This document shows, one piece after another, positions 10,701-18,295 of a stretch of DNA of 64,000 bases. The first letter of the stretch is position 1, and each line of letters begins with the position of its first letter. The translations under genes were made by a program, and so were the position numbers. The notes under the pieces are model-generated. The model was not told the origin of the DNA. It did no database searches and saw only the letters and a program-made list of their open reading frames with translations. This stretch comes from Streptomyces peucetius (GTDB lineage Bacteria; Actinomycetota; Actinomycetes; Streptomycetales; Streptomycetaceae): NCBI RefSeq assembly GCF_025854275.1, contig NZ_CP107567.1, positions 2,232,001 through 2,296,000 on the forward strand, given 5' to 3'.

Positions 10701-12737
10701 TCATGTGCGGGTGTCCGCCACTTCCTTGTTCGGCGCGTCCGTGTGTGACCTCGCCGCCGGCACCGACTTCGCCGGGACGAGCAGTTGCCTGCGCCCTGCC
10801 AGCAGGTGGGTGAGGCCGAAGCCCGCGCCGACGACCGCCGCGCCGCCCACCGCGTCGAGGACCCAGTGGTTCGCGGTGGCGACGATCGCGCAGACCGTGA
10901 ACAGCGGGTGCAGCAGCCCCACCAGCTTCATCCAGAGCTTCGGCGCGAGCAGCAGCACCACCAGTCCGCACCACAGCGACCAGCCGAAGTGCAGGGACGG
11001 CATGGCCGCGTACTGGTTGGTGACGGCCGTCATCGCCCCGTAGTCGGGGTTGGCGAGGTCCTGCGGACCGTGGACCGTGTCGACGAAGCCCATGCCGGGC
11101 ATCAGGCGCGGCGGTGCCAGCGGATAGAGCCAGAACCCGAGGAGCGCGAGCAGCGTCGCGAAGGCGAGCGACGTGCGCGCCCAGCGGTAGTCGGACGGCC
11201 GGCGCACGTACAGGACGCCGAGGACGGCCAGCGGGACCACGAAGTGGAACGACGTGTAGTAGAAGTCGAAGAAGGCCTGTGCCCACTCCGCCTTCACCAC
11301 CGCCTGGTTGACCCAGTGCTCGATGTCGATGCCGAGTGCGCCCTCGAGGGAGTGGATCTGCCGGCCGTGTTCCTCCGCCGCGCCCACGCTGCCGGTCGCG
11401 GCGACGCGGATGTGGGAGTAGACGGAGTAGCCGACCCGTATGACCAGCAGTTCCAGGAGCAGGTTCGGGCGGCTGAGGACGCGCCGCCAGAACGGCAGCA
11501 GCGGTACGCGGCCCCAGCGGGCCGGCACGGGTGCGAAGTGGCCGGTCGGGACGGGGCGGCGGAAGTGCGGTGAGGCGAGCGGCAGGAAGGGCACCGCGCA
11601 GGCCGCCGCGAGGGCGGCGACGAGGAGGACGTTGTCCCGCACCGGGTGCAGGACCGTGATGTTGGGCAGCAGCATCCTGCCCGGCAGCGTGATCGCGAGG
11701 ACGACGAGCACCGGCCACAGCATCCGGTCGGAGGCGCGTCTGCCGACGCGGCCGACGACGGCGAGCAGTACCCACAGGAGCTGGTGCTGCCAGGCGGTCG
11801 GTGAGACGGCGACGGCGACGCAGCCGGTGACGGCGACCGCGAGCAGCAGCTGCCCGTCGTGGGCGTAGCGGACGGCACGGCGCAGACCGAAGAAGACGAC
11901 GACGGAGGCGAGGAGCAGATAGACGGCGATCTCGACGGCGCCGTGCAGCCCGAAGCGCAGGAGCGCGCCGTGCAGGGACTGGTTGCCGAGGCTGTCGGGG
12001 CTCTCGCCGAGCCCGGCGCCCGCGACGTGGTGCACCCAGTACGCCCACGAGTCGCCGGGCATCGCCGCCCAGCCGAGCGCCGACAGGGCGGCGAAGGCGC
12101 CGGCGGAGGTGACGGCGGCCCGGCGGCGGCCGGTGAACCACAGCAGCGGCGCGAACAGCAGCACGGTCGGCTGGAGGGCGGCGCCGATACCGAGGAGCAG
12201 CCCCGCGGGTCTCTGGCCGCGCACGGCGAGGCAGCCGAGGAGGACCAGCAGGACCGGGATGACGCTGGTCTGACCCAGGTGGAAACTGTTGCGGACGGGC
12301 AGCGACAGCATCAGCAGGCTGATCGCCACCGGCGCGGCCAGCAGGGTGCTGCGACGGGACACGGGGATCGGCAGCGCGCGGGCGGCGACCAGTCCGACCA
12401 GCACCACGAGCAGCAGCGTTCCGAAGGTCCACGCGACGCCGAGACCCTGCTCGGCGGAGTTGGCGAGGGGTCTGAGGACGAGCCCGGTGAACGGGGTGCC
12501 GGTGAACCTGCCCTCGTCGTAGAGGGAGCCGGGGACGTGCAGGACGCCGTGCTCCCCGGTCCACGTCCCCAGGTCGATGAGCCGCTCACCCGGCGGCAGG
12601 GTCAGCACGGCTGCCGTCTGCCGTACGGCGAGGACCGCCGCGAAGAGCCACAGCGCGGCCCTGGCCGTGCCGATCCGCGCGTCCGCCGTCGCTGTCGCCG
12701 CCGCACCGCTTCGCGGGTTGTGTTCCGCGTTCGCCAC
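10701..12737 (-). CDS. Bifunctional glycosyltransferase-87 / PAP2 phosphatase membrane protein
   Basis: A 678-residue polytopic membrane protein with two modules. The N-terminal 400 residues resemble GT87 polyprenyl-phosphate-dependent mannosyltransferases, with many helices and an early LIDLGTWTGEHG luminal loop. The C-terminal 270 residues form a PAP2-type phosphatase with FWLYPLAPPRLMPG, AMPSLHFGWSLW and TANHWVLDAVGG, covering the conserved histidines. The start is taken as GTG at 12737, preceded by GGGGAGG; an in-frame ATG at 12827 is possible. A plausible role is in lipid-linked sugar or phosphatidylinositol-mannoside-type envelope metabolism. This fusion is recurrent in actinomycetes; the exact substrate cannot be read. 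Confidence 0.85.
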   Translation of the reverse strand: MANAEHNPRSGAAATATADARIGTARAALWLFAAVLAVRQTAAVLTLPPGERLIDLGTWTGEHGVLHVPGSLYDEGRFTGTPFTGLVLRPLANSAEQGLGVAWTFGTLLLVVLVGLVAARALPIPVSRRSTLLAAPVAISLLMLSLPVRNSFHLGQTSVIPVLLVLLGCLAVRGQRPAGLLLGIGAALQPTVLLFAPLLWFTGRRRAAVTSAGAFAALSALGWAAMPGDSWAYWVHHVAGAGLGESPDSLGNQSLHGALLRFGLHGAVEIAVYLLLASVVVFFGLRRAVRYAHDGQLLLAVAVTGCVAVAVSPTAWQHQLLWVLLAVVGRVGRRASDRMLWPVLVVLAITLPGRMLLPNITVLHPVRDNVLLVAALAAACAVPFLPLASPHFRRPVPTGHFAPVPARWGRVPLLPFWRRVLSRPNLLLELLVIRVGYSVYSHIRVAATGSVGAAEEHGRQIHSLEGALGIDIEHWVNQAVVKAEWAQAFFDFYYTSFHFVVPLAVLGVLYVRRPSDYRWARTSLAFATLLALLGFWLYPLAPPRLMPGMGFVDTVHGPQDLANPDYGAMTAVTNQYAAMPSLHFGWSLWCGLVVLLLAPKLWMKLVGLLHPLFTVCAIVATANHWVLDAVGGAAVVGAGFGLTHLLAGRRQLLVPAKSVPAARSHTDAPNKEVADTRT

Positions 12738-13189
12738 GTCGCGCCGAGCCTCCCCACAGTTCCATTCGTCCTGTTGTGTGCGGTTCCGGTGTCCACAGGG
12801 CGTCCGCAGAGCGTCGCACCGCCCCATGGGGAAGACCCACGCAACCCTCTGTTCGCCTGACTGTCACCCCCTCCGTCCACGCGCAACGGCCGAAATGTGC
12901 CGTGCCGGTCGTGTGGGGAACGGCTCCGTCCGGGCCGGGACCGCTGCTGTTCACGGTGCCGTCACAGAAGGTATGCGGGGGAACATACAAGAATTCGGGT
13001 CACGCGCGCGGCTGGTCACGGCGGCGCCGACGGCGCTGATGCTCCGGATCGGTTCACCGGTCGGCCCGGCCCGTGCCGGTGCATGGGGAGCGCCGGAGGT
13101 GGTCGTCGTGGCTCTGCCGGTGTGATGCGAACGGGTGAGACGACTCGGGCAGGTACCGGTGGCCGCGCCGTGAACGTAGGTTGCACGGT
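12738..13189. other. Divergent intergenic region without a convincing gene
   Basis: About 450 bp between the GT87/PAP2 gene and the O-methyltransferase gene. Short open frames exist, including a 50-codon frame starting near 12974, but none has a clear ribosome site plus recognizable protein, so none is called. It presumably holds both promoters. Confidence 0.4.
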
Positions 13190-13861
13190 ATGACCAACGA
13201 TCAATGGCAGGCCGTCGACGGCTACATCAGCGATCTCCTCGTTCCCCAGGACGAGGCCCTGACCGAAGCCCTCGCCGCGAGCGACGCGGCGGGGCTGCCC
13301 GCGATCAGTGTGGCGCCCAACCAGGGCAAGCTGCTGCATCTGCTGGCCCGTACGCAAGGCGCGCGCACGGCGCTGGAGATCGGCACGCTGGGCGGCTACA
13401 GCACGATCTGGCTGGCGCGGGCGCTGCCGGCCGACGGGCGGCTGATCTCGCTCGAGTACGACCCGGCCCACGCGGACGTCGCCCGCGCGAACATCGCGCG
13501 GGCCGGCCTGGACAAGGTCGCCGAGGTCCGCACCGGCGCGGCCCTCGACACCCTGCCCCGCATCGCCGCGGAACCCGGCGCCGGCCCCTTCGACCTCGTC
13601 TTCATCGACGCGGACAAACGCAACAACCCGCGTTACGTGGAGTGGGCGCTGCGCCTGACCAGCCCCGGCAGTCTGATCATCGTCGACAACGTGGTGCGCG
13701 GCGGGGCCGTCGTCGACGGCTCCAGCGAGGACCCGTCGATCGTCGGGACGCGGGAGATGTTCGAACTCGTGGCGCGTGAGCCGAGGCTGGACGCGACGGC
13801 GGTGCAGACGGTGGGGGTGAAGGGGTACGACGGGTTGCTGGTGGCGCGGGTCATCGCGTGA
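13190..13861 (+). CDS. SAM-dependent O-methyltransferase (class I, CCoAOMT-like)
   Basis: A 223-residue methyltransferase. Motif I ALEIGTLGGYSTIWLARALP binds SAM, the acidic ISLEYDP segment follows, and FDLVFIDADKRNN is the metal/substrate-binding motif of caffeoyl-CoA/catechol O-methyltransferase-like enzymes. LIIVDNVVRGGAV is the next conserved segment. ATG at 13190 is preferred over an upstream TTG at 13181. The gene stands alone and gives no substrate hint; a small catechol or a natural product are both possible. Confidence 0.9.
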   Translation: MTNDQWQAVDGYISDLLVPQDEALTEALAASDAAGLPAISVAPNQGKLLHLLARTQGARTALEIGTLGGYSTIWLARALPADGRLISLEYDPAHADVARANIARAGLDKVAEVRTGAALDTLPRIAAEPGAGPFDLVFIDADKRNNPRYVEWALRLTSPGSLIIVDNVVRGGAVVDGSSEDPSIVGTREMFELVAREPRLDATAVQTVGVKGYDGLLVARVIA

Positions 13862-14313
13862 CGGGCGCGGGGGCGGGGCCTGGGCCTGGACGCCTGCGGC
13901 GGTCTCTGTCCCCCCACCCCCCGCCCCTTCCCGAACGGAGGCTCCGCCGCGGACCCCGGCCGGTGGGCCGATGGCCCGGCCCCCAGGGCGCGGCACCGTG
14001 ACCCGTTCGGCCTGGCTGCCGTGCGCGTGCCGCTGCACGGCAATCCCGCCCGCCCGACCGTCGGAAACCGATCAGGCCACGCCGACGATCGAGCGCCGCG
14101 CGGAGCGCGGCCCGGCGTCCGGGTGGCACAGGGCGACGCCACGCCGGGGCTCGGGAGCGCCGGGTGGCACAGGACTCGGGCGTGGCCCGGGGCAGGGAGG
14201 ACCCGTGGTCCGGGACGGCACGGATCCGAACGGTCCTCGTGGCACAAGGCACCGGGCCGGGAACGGGGTTCGGGGCGGGGTCCGACGCACCAAGGACACG
14301 CGCGGCCCCCGTC
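13862..14313. other. Intergenic region with GC-rich repeats upstream of the IS1182 element
   Basis: No gene is supported here. The first 100 bp look like a reversed copy of the Streptomyces palindromic repeat class (CCCCCGCCCCTTCCCGAACGG). Further on the octamer GTGGCACA occurs near 14122, 14164 and 14239 (in the last followed by AGG). The region ends at the target duplication CGGGGAG of the insertion element. Confidence 0.4.
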
Positions 14314-14352
14314 CGGGGAGGGATGCCGTTGGCTAATCCGGGGCCGGGCGTG

Positions 14353-14395
14353 ACGTCGGCCTTCAAAACCTGGTTGTGGTCTTGAAGGCCGACGT
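14353..14395 (+). terminator. Hairpin inside the left end of the IS1182 element
   Basis: A perfect 14-bp inverted repeat ACGTCGGCCTTCAA (14353-14366) and its complement (14382-14395) with a 15-nt loop lies between the left end and the transposase gene. Such a structure could stop read-through transcription into the transposase gene from outside promoters. It is not followed by a T-run. Confidence 0.5.
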
Positions 14396-14416
14396 TGTCG
14401 TTTGGGGAGGGTGTCG

Positions 14417-16087
14417 ATGTCGATGCAGCCGGAGGAGCCGGGGGATGTTCCGGCGGAGACGGTGCGGGTGGCTCGGGCGGCATTCCCGAAGGGGAGTCTG
14501 GCGATCCGGCTCCGGGACGAGCTGGGGGTGCTGTTCACCGATGAGCAGTTCGCCGGTCTGTTCCCGGCCCGGGGGAAGCCCGCGGTGTCGCCGGGCCGGC
14601 TGGCGCTGGTGTCGGTGCTCCAGTTCGCCGAGGGCCTGCCCGACCGGCAGGCGGCCTTGGCGGTGCGGGCCCGGATCGATTGGAAGTACGCCCTGGGCCT
14701 GGAACTGACCGATGCGGGGTTCGACTACTCCGTGCTGTGCGAGTTCCGTGCCCGGCTGGTCGAGGCCGAGGCCGGGCAAATGGTCTTCGACCGGGTCCTG
14801 GACGCCGCCCGGCAGGCGGGTGTGCTGAAGCCGCCGGGGCGAGCGCGGACGGACTCCACGCATGTGCTGGCCGCGATCCGGTCGCTGAACCGGCTGGAGT
14901 TCGTCATCGAGACACTGCGGGCGGCGCTCAACGCGGTCGCGGCAGCCGCCCCTGAGTGGCTGACCGGCCATGCCGATCCGGCATGGTTCGACCGGTATGC
15001 CGCCCGGCCGGAGGACTACTGGCTGCCCTCGGGCCGCGGCAGGCGCACTGAGCTGGCGGAACAGACCGGCCGGGACGGAATGCGCCTGCTCACCAACGTG
15101 CACGCCGCTCACGCGCCCTGCTGGCTGCGCGAGCTGCCCGCCGTCCAGATTCTGCGTCGCGCGTGGGTGCAGCAGTACGCGGTCGACATGGAGGGCGAGG
15201 TGAGGTGGCGGGACCCAAAAGAGTGCCCGCCGGGCGCTTTGCGCCTGGTCAGTCCCTATGACACCGAGGCCCGCGCGAGCGTGAAGCGCGACATCAAATG
15301 GGACGGGTTCAAAGTCCATCTCACCGAGACCTGCGACCCGGACACTGTTCACCTGATCACGAACGTGCTGACCAGCGACGCCACCGTCCCCGACATCAAG
15401 GCCACCGACACCGTCCACGACAGTCTCGCCGACAAAGACCTGTTGCCCGGCGAACACCTGCTGGACGCGGGCTACCTCGACGGTCCCCGCATCGTCACCG
15501 CCCAGACCCGGCACGACGTCACCCTGACCGGCCCCATCGCAGGCAACACCACCGCCCAGGCCGCCGGACCCTACGGGCAGGATGCGTTCACCGTGGACTG
15601 GGACAACAAGACCGTGACCTGCCCGAACGGCATGACCACCAGCCAGTGGCGTGACGCGCTCTCGCACCGCGGCACCCCTGTCATCCGGATCCAGTTCTCA
15701 CCCAAGGACTGCCGCTCCTGCCCCTCCCGGCCCCAGTGCATCAACTCAACCACCCGGCCCCACCGGGAGATCACGCTCCGGCCCCGCGCCGAACACGAAG
15801 CAATCCGGCAGGCCCGCGCCGCAGAGGGAACCCCCGAGTGGCGGGAACGCTACGCGGCCCGCAACGGCATCGAGGGCACCATCTCCCACGCCGTCCGAGT
15901 CACCGGCCTGCGCCAATGCCGCTACCACGGGCTCGCCAAGACCCGGCTCCAGCACCAACTCACCGCGACCGCGATCAACCTCGCACGCATGGACGCCTGG
16001 AGCACCAACAGGCCCCGAGCCCGAACCCGCACCTCCCACCTGACAGCACTTCGCCCCGCCGAGCACAAGCTCAACGGGGCGAATTAG
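14417..16087 (+). CDS. IS1182-family transposase
   Basis: A 556-residue DDE transposase. The N-terminal DUF772-like region has VSPGRLALVSVLQFAEGLPD and DRQAALAVRARIDWKYALGL, the middle carries [11 protein letters not shown] and VSPYDTEAR, and the C-terminal cysteine-rich segment (CRSCPSRPQC) is followed by the YAARNGIEGTISHAV and CRYHGLAKT motifs of the family. The ATG at 14417 follows GGGGAGG. It is intact, with its stop codon inside the right inverted repeat. It is only distantly related to the second IS1182 transposase at 54891, so the two copies are separate arrivals. Confidence 0.95.
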   Translation: MSMQPEEPGDVPAETVRVARAAFPKGSLAIRLRDELGVLFTDEQFAGLFPARGKPAVSPGRLALVSVLQFAEGLPDRQAALAVRARIDWKYALGLELTDAGFDYSVLCEFRARLVEAEAGQMVFDRVLDAARQAGVLKPPGRARTDSTHVLAAIRSLNRLEFVIETLRAALNAVAAAAPEWLTGHADPAWFDRYAARPEDYWLPSGRGRRTELAEQTGRDGMRLLTNVHAAHAPCWLRELPAVQILRRAWVQQYAVDMEGEVRWRDPKECPPGALRLVSPYDTEARASVKRDIKWDGFKVHLTETCDPDTVHLITNVLTSDATVPDIKATDTVHDSLADKDLLPGEHLLDAGYLDGPRIVTAQTRHDVTLTGPIAGNTTAQAAGPYGQDAFTVDWDNKTVTCPNGMTTSQWRDALSHRGTPVIRIQFSPKDCRSCPSRPQCINSTTRPHREITLRPRAEHEAIRQARAAEGTPEWRERYAARNGIEGTISHAVRVTGLRQCRYHGLAKTRLQHQLTATAINLARMDAWSTNRPRARTRTSHLTALRPAEHKLNGAN

Positions 16088-16148
16088 CCAACGGCATCCC
16101 GGGGAGGGGCGAGGCAGGAGGGAGGGCTGCTTGCGGGAAGATGGGCGC

Positions 16149-16481
16149 ATGAGCATCGTGAAGATCAACGTCCTGACCGTCCCCGACGAACAGCGTGACG
16201 TCCTCGAGAAGCGTTTCGCCTCCCGCGCCGGCGCCGTCGAGAGTTCCGACGGGTTCGAGTGGTTCGAGCTGCTGCGGCCCGTCGAGGGGACCGACCAGTA
16301 CCTGGTCTACACGCGCTGGCGCGACGAGGCCTCGTTCCAGGCGTGGATGGAGGGGCCGATGAAGGCCGCCCACCAGGGCGGCGGCGCGCAGGGCGGTGGC
16401 GGCGAGCGTCCCAAGCCCGCCGCCACCGGGTCCACCGTGTGGTCGTTCGAGGTCGTGCAGCAGGCCGCGCCCAAGGCGTGA
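16149..16481 (+). CDS. Antibiotic biosynthesis monooxygenase (ABM) domain protein
   Basis: A 110-residue dimeric ferredoxin-like protein of the ABM family, resembling heme-degrading monooxygenases of the MhuD/HmoB type: FEWFELLRPVEGTDQYLVYTRW and a final STVWSFEVV strand. A glycine-rich loop (GGGAQGGGG) near residue 85 is an unusual low-complexity insert. ATG at 16149 is preferred over a frame extension to 16131. It is immediately right of the IS1182 element, which may have displaced its upstream sequence. Confidence 0.8.
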   Translation: MSIVKINVLTVPDEQRDVLEKRFASRAGAVESSDGFEWFELLRPVEGTDQYLVYTRWRDEASFQAWMEGPMKAAHQGGGAQGGGGERPKPAATGSTVWSFEVVQQAAPKA

Positions 16482-16504
16482 AGGCATGACCGGCCGGCTG
16501 CCCG

Positions 16505-16993
16505 TCAGGTCCGCAGCAGCCGCTCGGTCACCTCGCGATACCTGCGCAGCGCGATCCGCAGCTCCTCCGTGTCCTCCGCGGCCGTGGACGCCCGCAGCGC
16601 CCGCCGGCGTTCCGCGAGGGACTCGGTGAGCCGGTCGCCGGTGTCGTCGAGGATGTCGGCCGCCTCGGCGACGGCGCGACGCGGATCGTCGACGAAGCCG
16701 GCCTGCGCGTGGTGAAGGCGCTGTTCGATCCGGTCGCGCTCGTCCGTGGGCAGCAGCCCCGGGCCGGGGGCGGTGGCCGGGGTGTCCCCGCCCGGTTCGA
16801 GGACGGGCTTCAGCGGCTCGTCCACGGGGCCGGGCCGGGCCGTGTGGGACGCGGTGCGTTCGCTGCGGTCTGCGGACTGCCTGCCGTCCCGCCCGCTCGG
16901 CGCGGCGGGGACGTGGGTTTCACCCGCGTCGCCGAGGGGGCCGGGCGGAACGGCAGTCGGAGGCAGGTCCTCGCGGTGCTGGTGTCGCATCAC
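16505..16993 (-). CDS. Hypothetical helical protein with FVDDPRRAVAEA motif
   Basis: A 162-residue cytoplasmic protein with no recognized domain. The N-terminal 85 residues are proline/acid-rich and probably disordered; the C-terminal half is charged and helical. The motif GFVDDPRRAVAEAADILDD has a clear counterpart in the upstream gene (RFVDSPRRAVADADQLLG), so the two share a repeated helical module. It starts in an ATGA overlap with that gene, indicating coupled translation. A structural or scaffold role at the membrane is only a guess. Confidence 0.65.
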   Translation of the reverse strand: MMRHQHREDLPPTAVPPGPLGDAGETHVPAAPSGRDGRQSADRSERTASHTARPGPVDEPLKPVLEPGGDTPATAPGPGLLPTDERDRIEQRLHHAQAGFVDDPRRAVAEAADILDDTGDRLTESLAERRRALRASTAAEDTEELRIALRRYREVTERLLRT

Positions 16994-17637
16994 GCGCCAC
17001 TCCCCCTCGGCCGCAGCAGGTGCCCTCGCCCGTGGCCGCGGCCCTGGCTCTGCCCGTGGCCGGGCCGGTGGCGGCCGTGGTCCACGGCACGGTCCGCGAC
17101 CAGGTCGTCGAAGAGTTCACGCGCGTCCACCATCGCCTCGCGCAGCCCCTCCGTGCTCGCGCCGGAGTCGGCGCGTGCGGCACGGTGCACTTCGCGGTAG
17201 CCCTCGATGTGGCGGGGGTGGTGGACGGAGAGCGCGGCGAGTTGGTCCTCGTAGCGGCCGGCGTCCGGGAAGCCGCGGTCGGCGGCGAGGCGGCCGAGGA
17301 GCTGGTCGGCGTCGGCGACGGCCCTGCGCGGGGAGTCGACGAAGCGTTCCTGCACGGCGGCCCATTCGGCGTCGTACTGTTCCCGCACTCCGGGCGCGAG
17401 CGGCCGGGGCGTGAGGTCTCCGTGGCGCCGTACGCGGTCCTGCAGTTCGCGGTCCGTCGCCTTGGCGTCGCCGTCGTGGCGGGCGAGGACCCGGTCGTAC
17501 TCGGGTCCGAAGCGCCGGTGCAGCGCCCGGCGGCCGCCGCCGTGTGCACTGCGGCGGCGTGCGTAGAGCGCACCGGCGATGATCAGGAGAACGGCGACCA
17601 CCGCGACGACGATCAGAACTGAGGTCAGTGTTGACAT
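16990..17637 (-). CDS. Membrane-anchored hypothetical protein, paralogous helical module
   Basis: A 215-residue protein with one N-terminal membrane helix (residues 5-25), a basic stop-transfer sequence, a helical domain holding the RFVDSPRRAVADADQLL motif, and a His/Gly/Arg-rich C-terminal tail (GRHRPGHGQSQGRGHGRGH) that could bind metal or nucleic acid. GGAAGGTGA precedes the ATG. It is co-transcribed with the smaller downstream protein, with which it shares the motif. No function is known to me. Confidence 0.7.
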   Translation of the reverse strand: MSTLTSVLIVVAVVAVLLIIAGALYARRRSAHGGGRRALHRRFGPEYDRVLARHDGDAKATDRELQDRVRRHGDLTPRPLAPGVREQYDAEWAAVQERFVDSPRRAVADADQLLGRLAADRGFPDAGRYEDQLAALSVHHPRHIEGYREVHRAARADSGASTEGLREAMVDARELFDDLVADRAVDHGRHRPGHGQSQGRGHGRGHLLRPRGSGA

Positions 17638-17753
17638 GAGTCACCTTCCGGGTCTGACCCTTGGGCGGACGCTCGCTGTTCGCGAGCGTGCATAGCTGCG
17701 AGTAACCGGGAAATGGTTGGCCAAACAACGACCGCCCGGGATACAGAAGTCGC

Positions 17754-18242
17754 ATGACCCTCTGGACCCTGGCCGCCGAGCCGTTCGACTCCCCCGACGC
17801 CACCGCGCTGCGGCGCGCGTACTACCACGATGTGGCGAGCCGATACTGGGGCCGGCCCGCGACCACCGAAGAGGTCGACGACGGGCTCACGGGCGACGGC
17901 GCCGAGCAGCTGACACCGCCCACGGGCCGGTTCGTCGTCGGCCGGTACGGCGGCGAGGCGGCGGCCTGCGGCGGGGTGCTGATGCTGGACGACGAACGCG
18001 CCGAACTCACGCGGGTGTTCCTGCGGCACGACTTCCGCGGCCGGGGCGGCGCCGGTCTGCTGATGGAGAGGCTCGAGCACGAGGCCCGCGTGCTCGGCGC
18101 CCGCCGGATGGTGCTCAACACCCGCCTGGATCTGGTCGAGGCCCGCGCGCTGTACGTCCGGCACGGCTACGCGGAGATACCGGCGTACTGCACCGGCCCG
18201 TACATGGAAATCTGGTACGGCAAGGAGCTCAAGGATCTCTGA
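17754..18242 (+). CDS. GNAT-family N-acetyltransferase
   Basis: A 162-residue acetyltransferase with the GNAT fold. The acetyl-CoA pyrophosphate loop is FRGRGGAGLLMERLE, preceded by the beta strand ELTRVFLRHD, and the C-terminal ALYVRHGYAEIPAY segment is typical. The N-terminal half includes AACGGVLMLDDERAEL. The substrate is unknown. It is convergent with the MFS exporter gene, whose end is 54 bp away. Confidence 0.9.
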   Translation: MTLWTLAAEPFDSPDATALRRAYYHDVASRYWGRPATTEEVDDGLTGDGAEQLTPPTGRFVVGRYGGEAAACGGVLMLDDERAELTRVFLRHDFRGRGGAGLLMERLEHEARVLGARRMVLNTRLDLVEARALYVRHGYAEIPAYCTGPYMEIWYGKELKDL

Positions 18243-18295
18243 GCCCGGTACGAGCGGGGTGCGGGCCGGGTGCGAGCCGAGCGTGGGCCGAGAGG

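Larger units (their letters stand above)
14321..16099 (+). mobile_element. Complete IS1182-family insertion sequence
   Basis: A 1779-bp element. The terminal inverted repeats are perfect over 17 bp: GGATGCCGTTGGCTAAT at 14321-14337 and its complement at 16083-16099. It is flanked by a 7-bp direct repeat CGGGGAG (14314-14320 and 16100-16106), a target-site duplication. The single transposase gene is intact and the ends are undamaged, which suggests recent insertion. Overlap of the gene's 3' end with the right inverted repeat is compact but normal. Confidence 0.9.

Noticed and set aside
12974..13125. 50-codon frame upstream of the O-methyltransferase
   Set aside because: No clear ribosome site or recognizable product; it may be chance in high-GC DNA.
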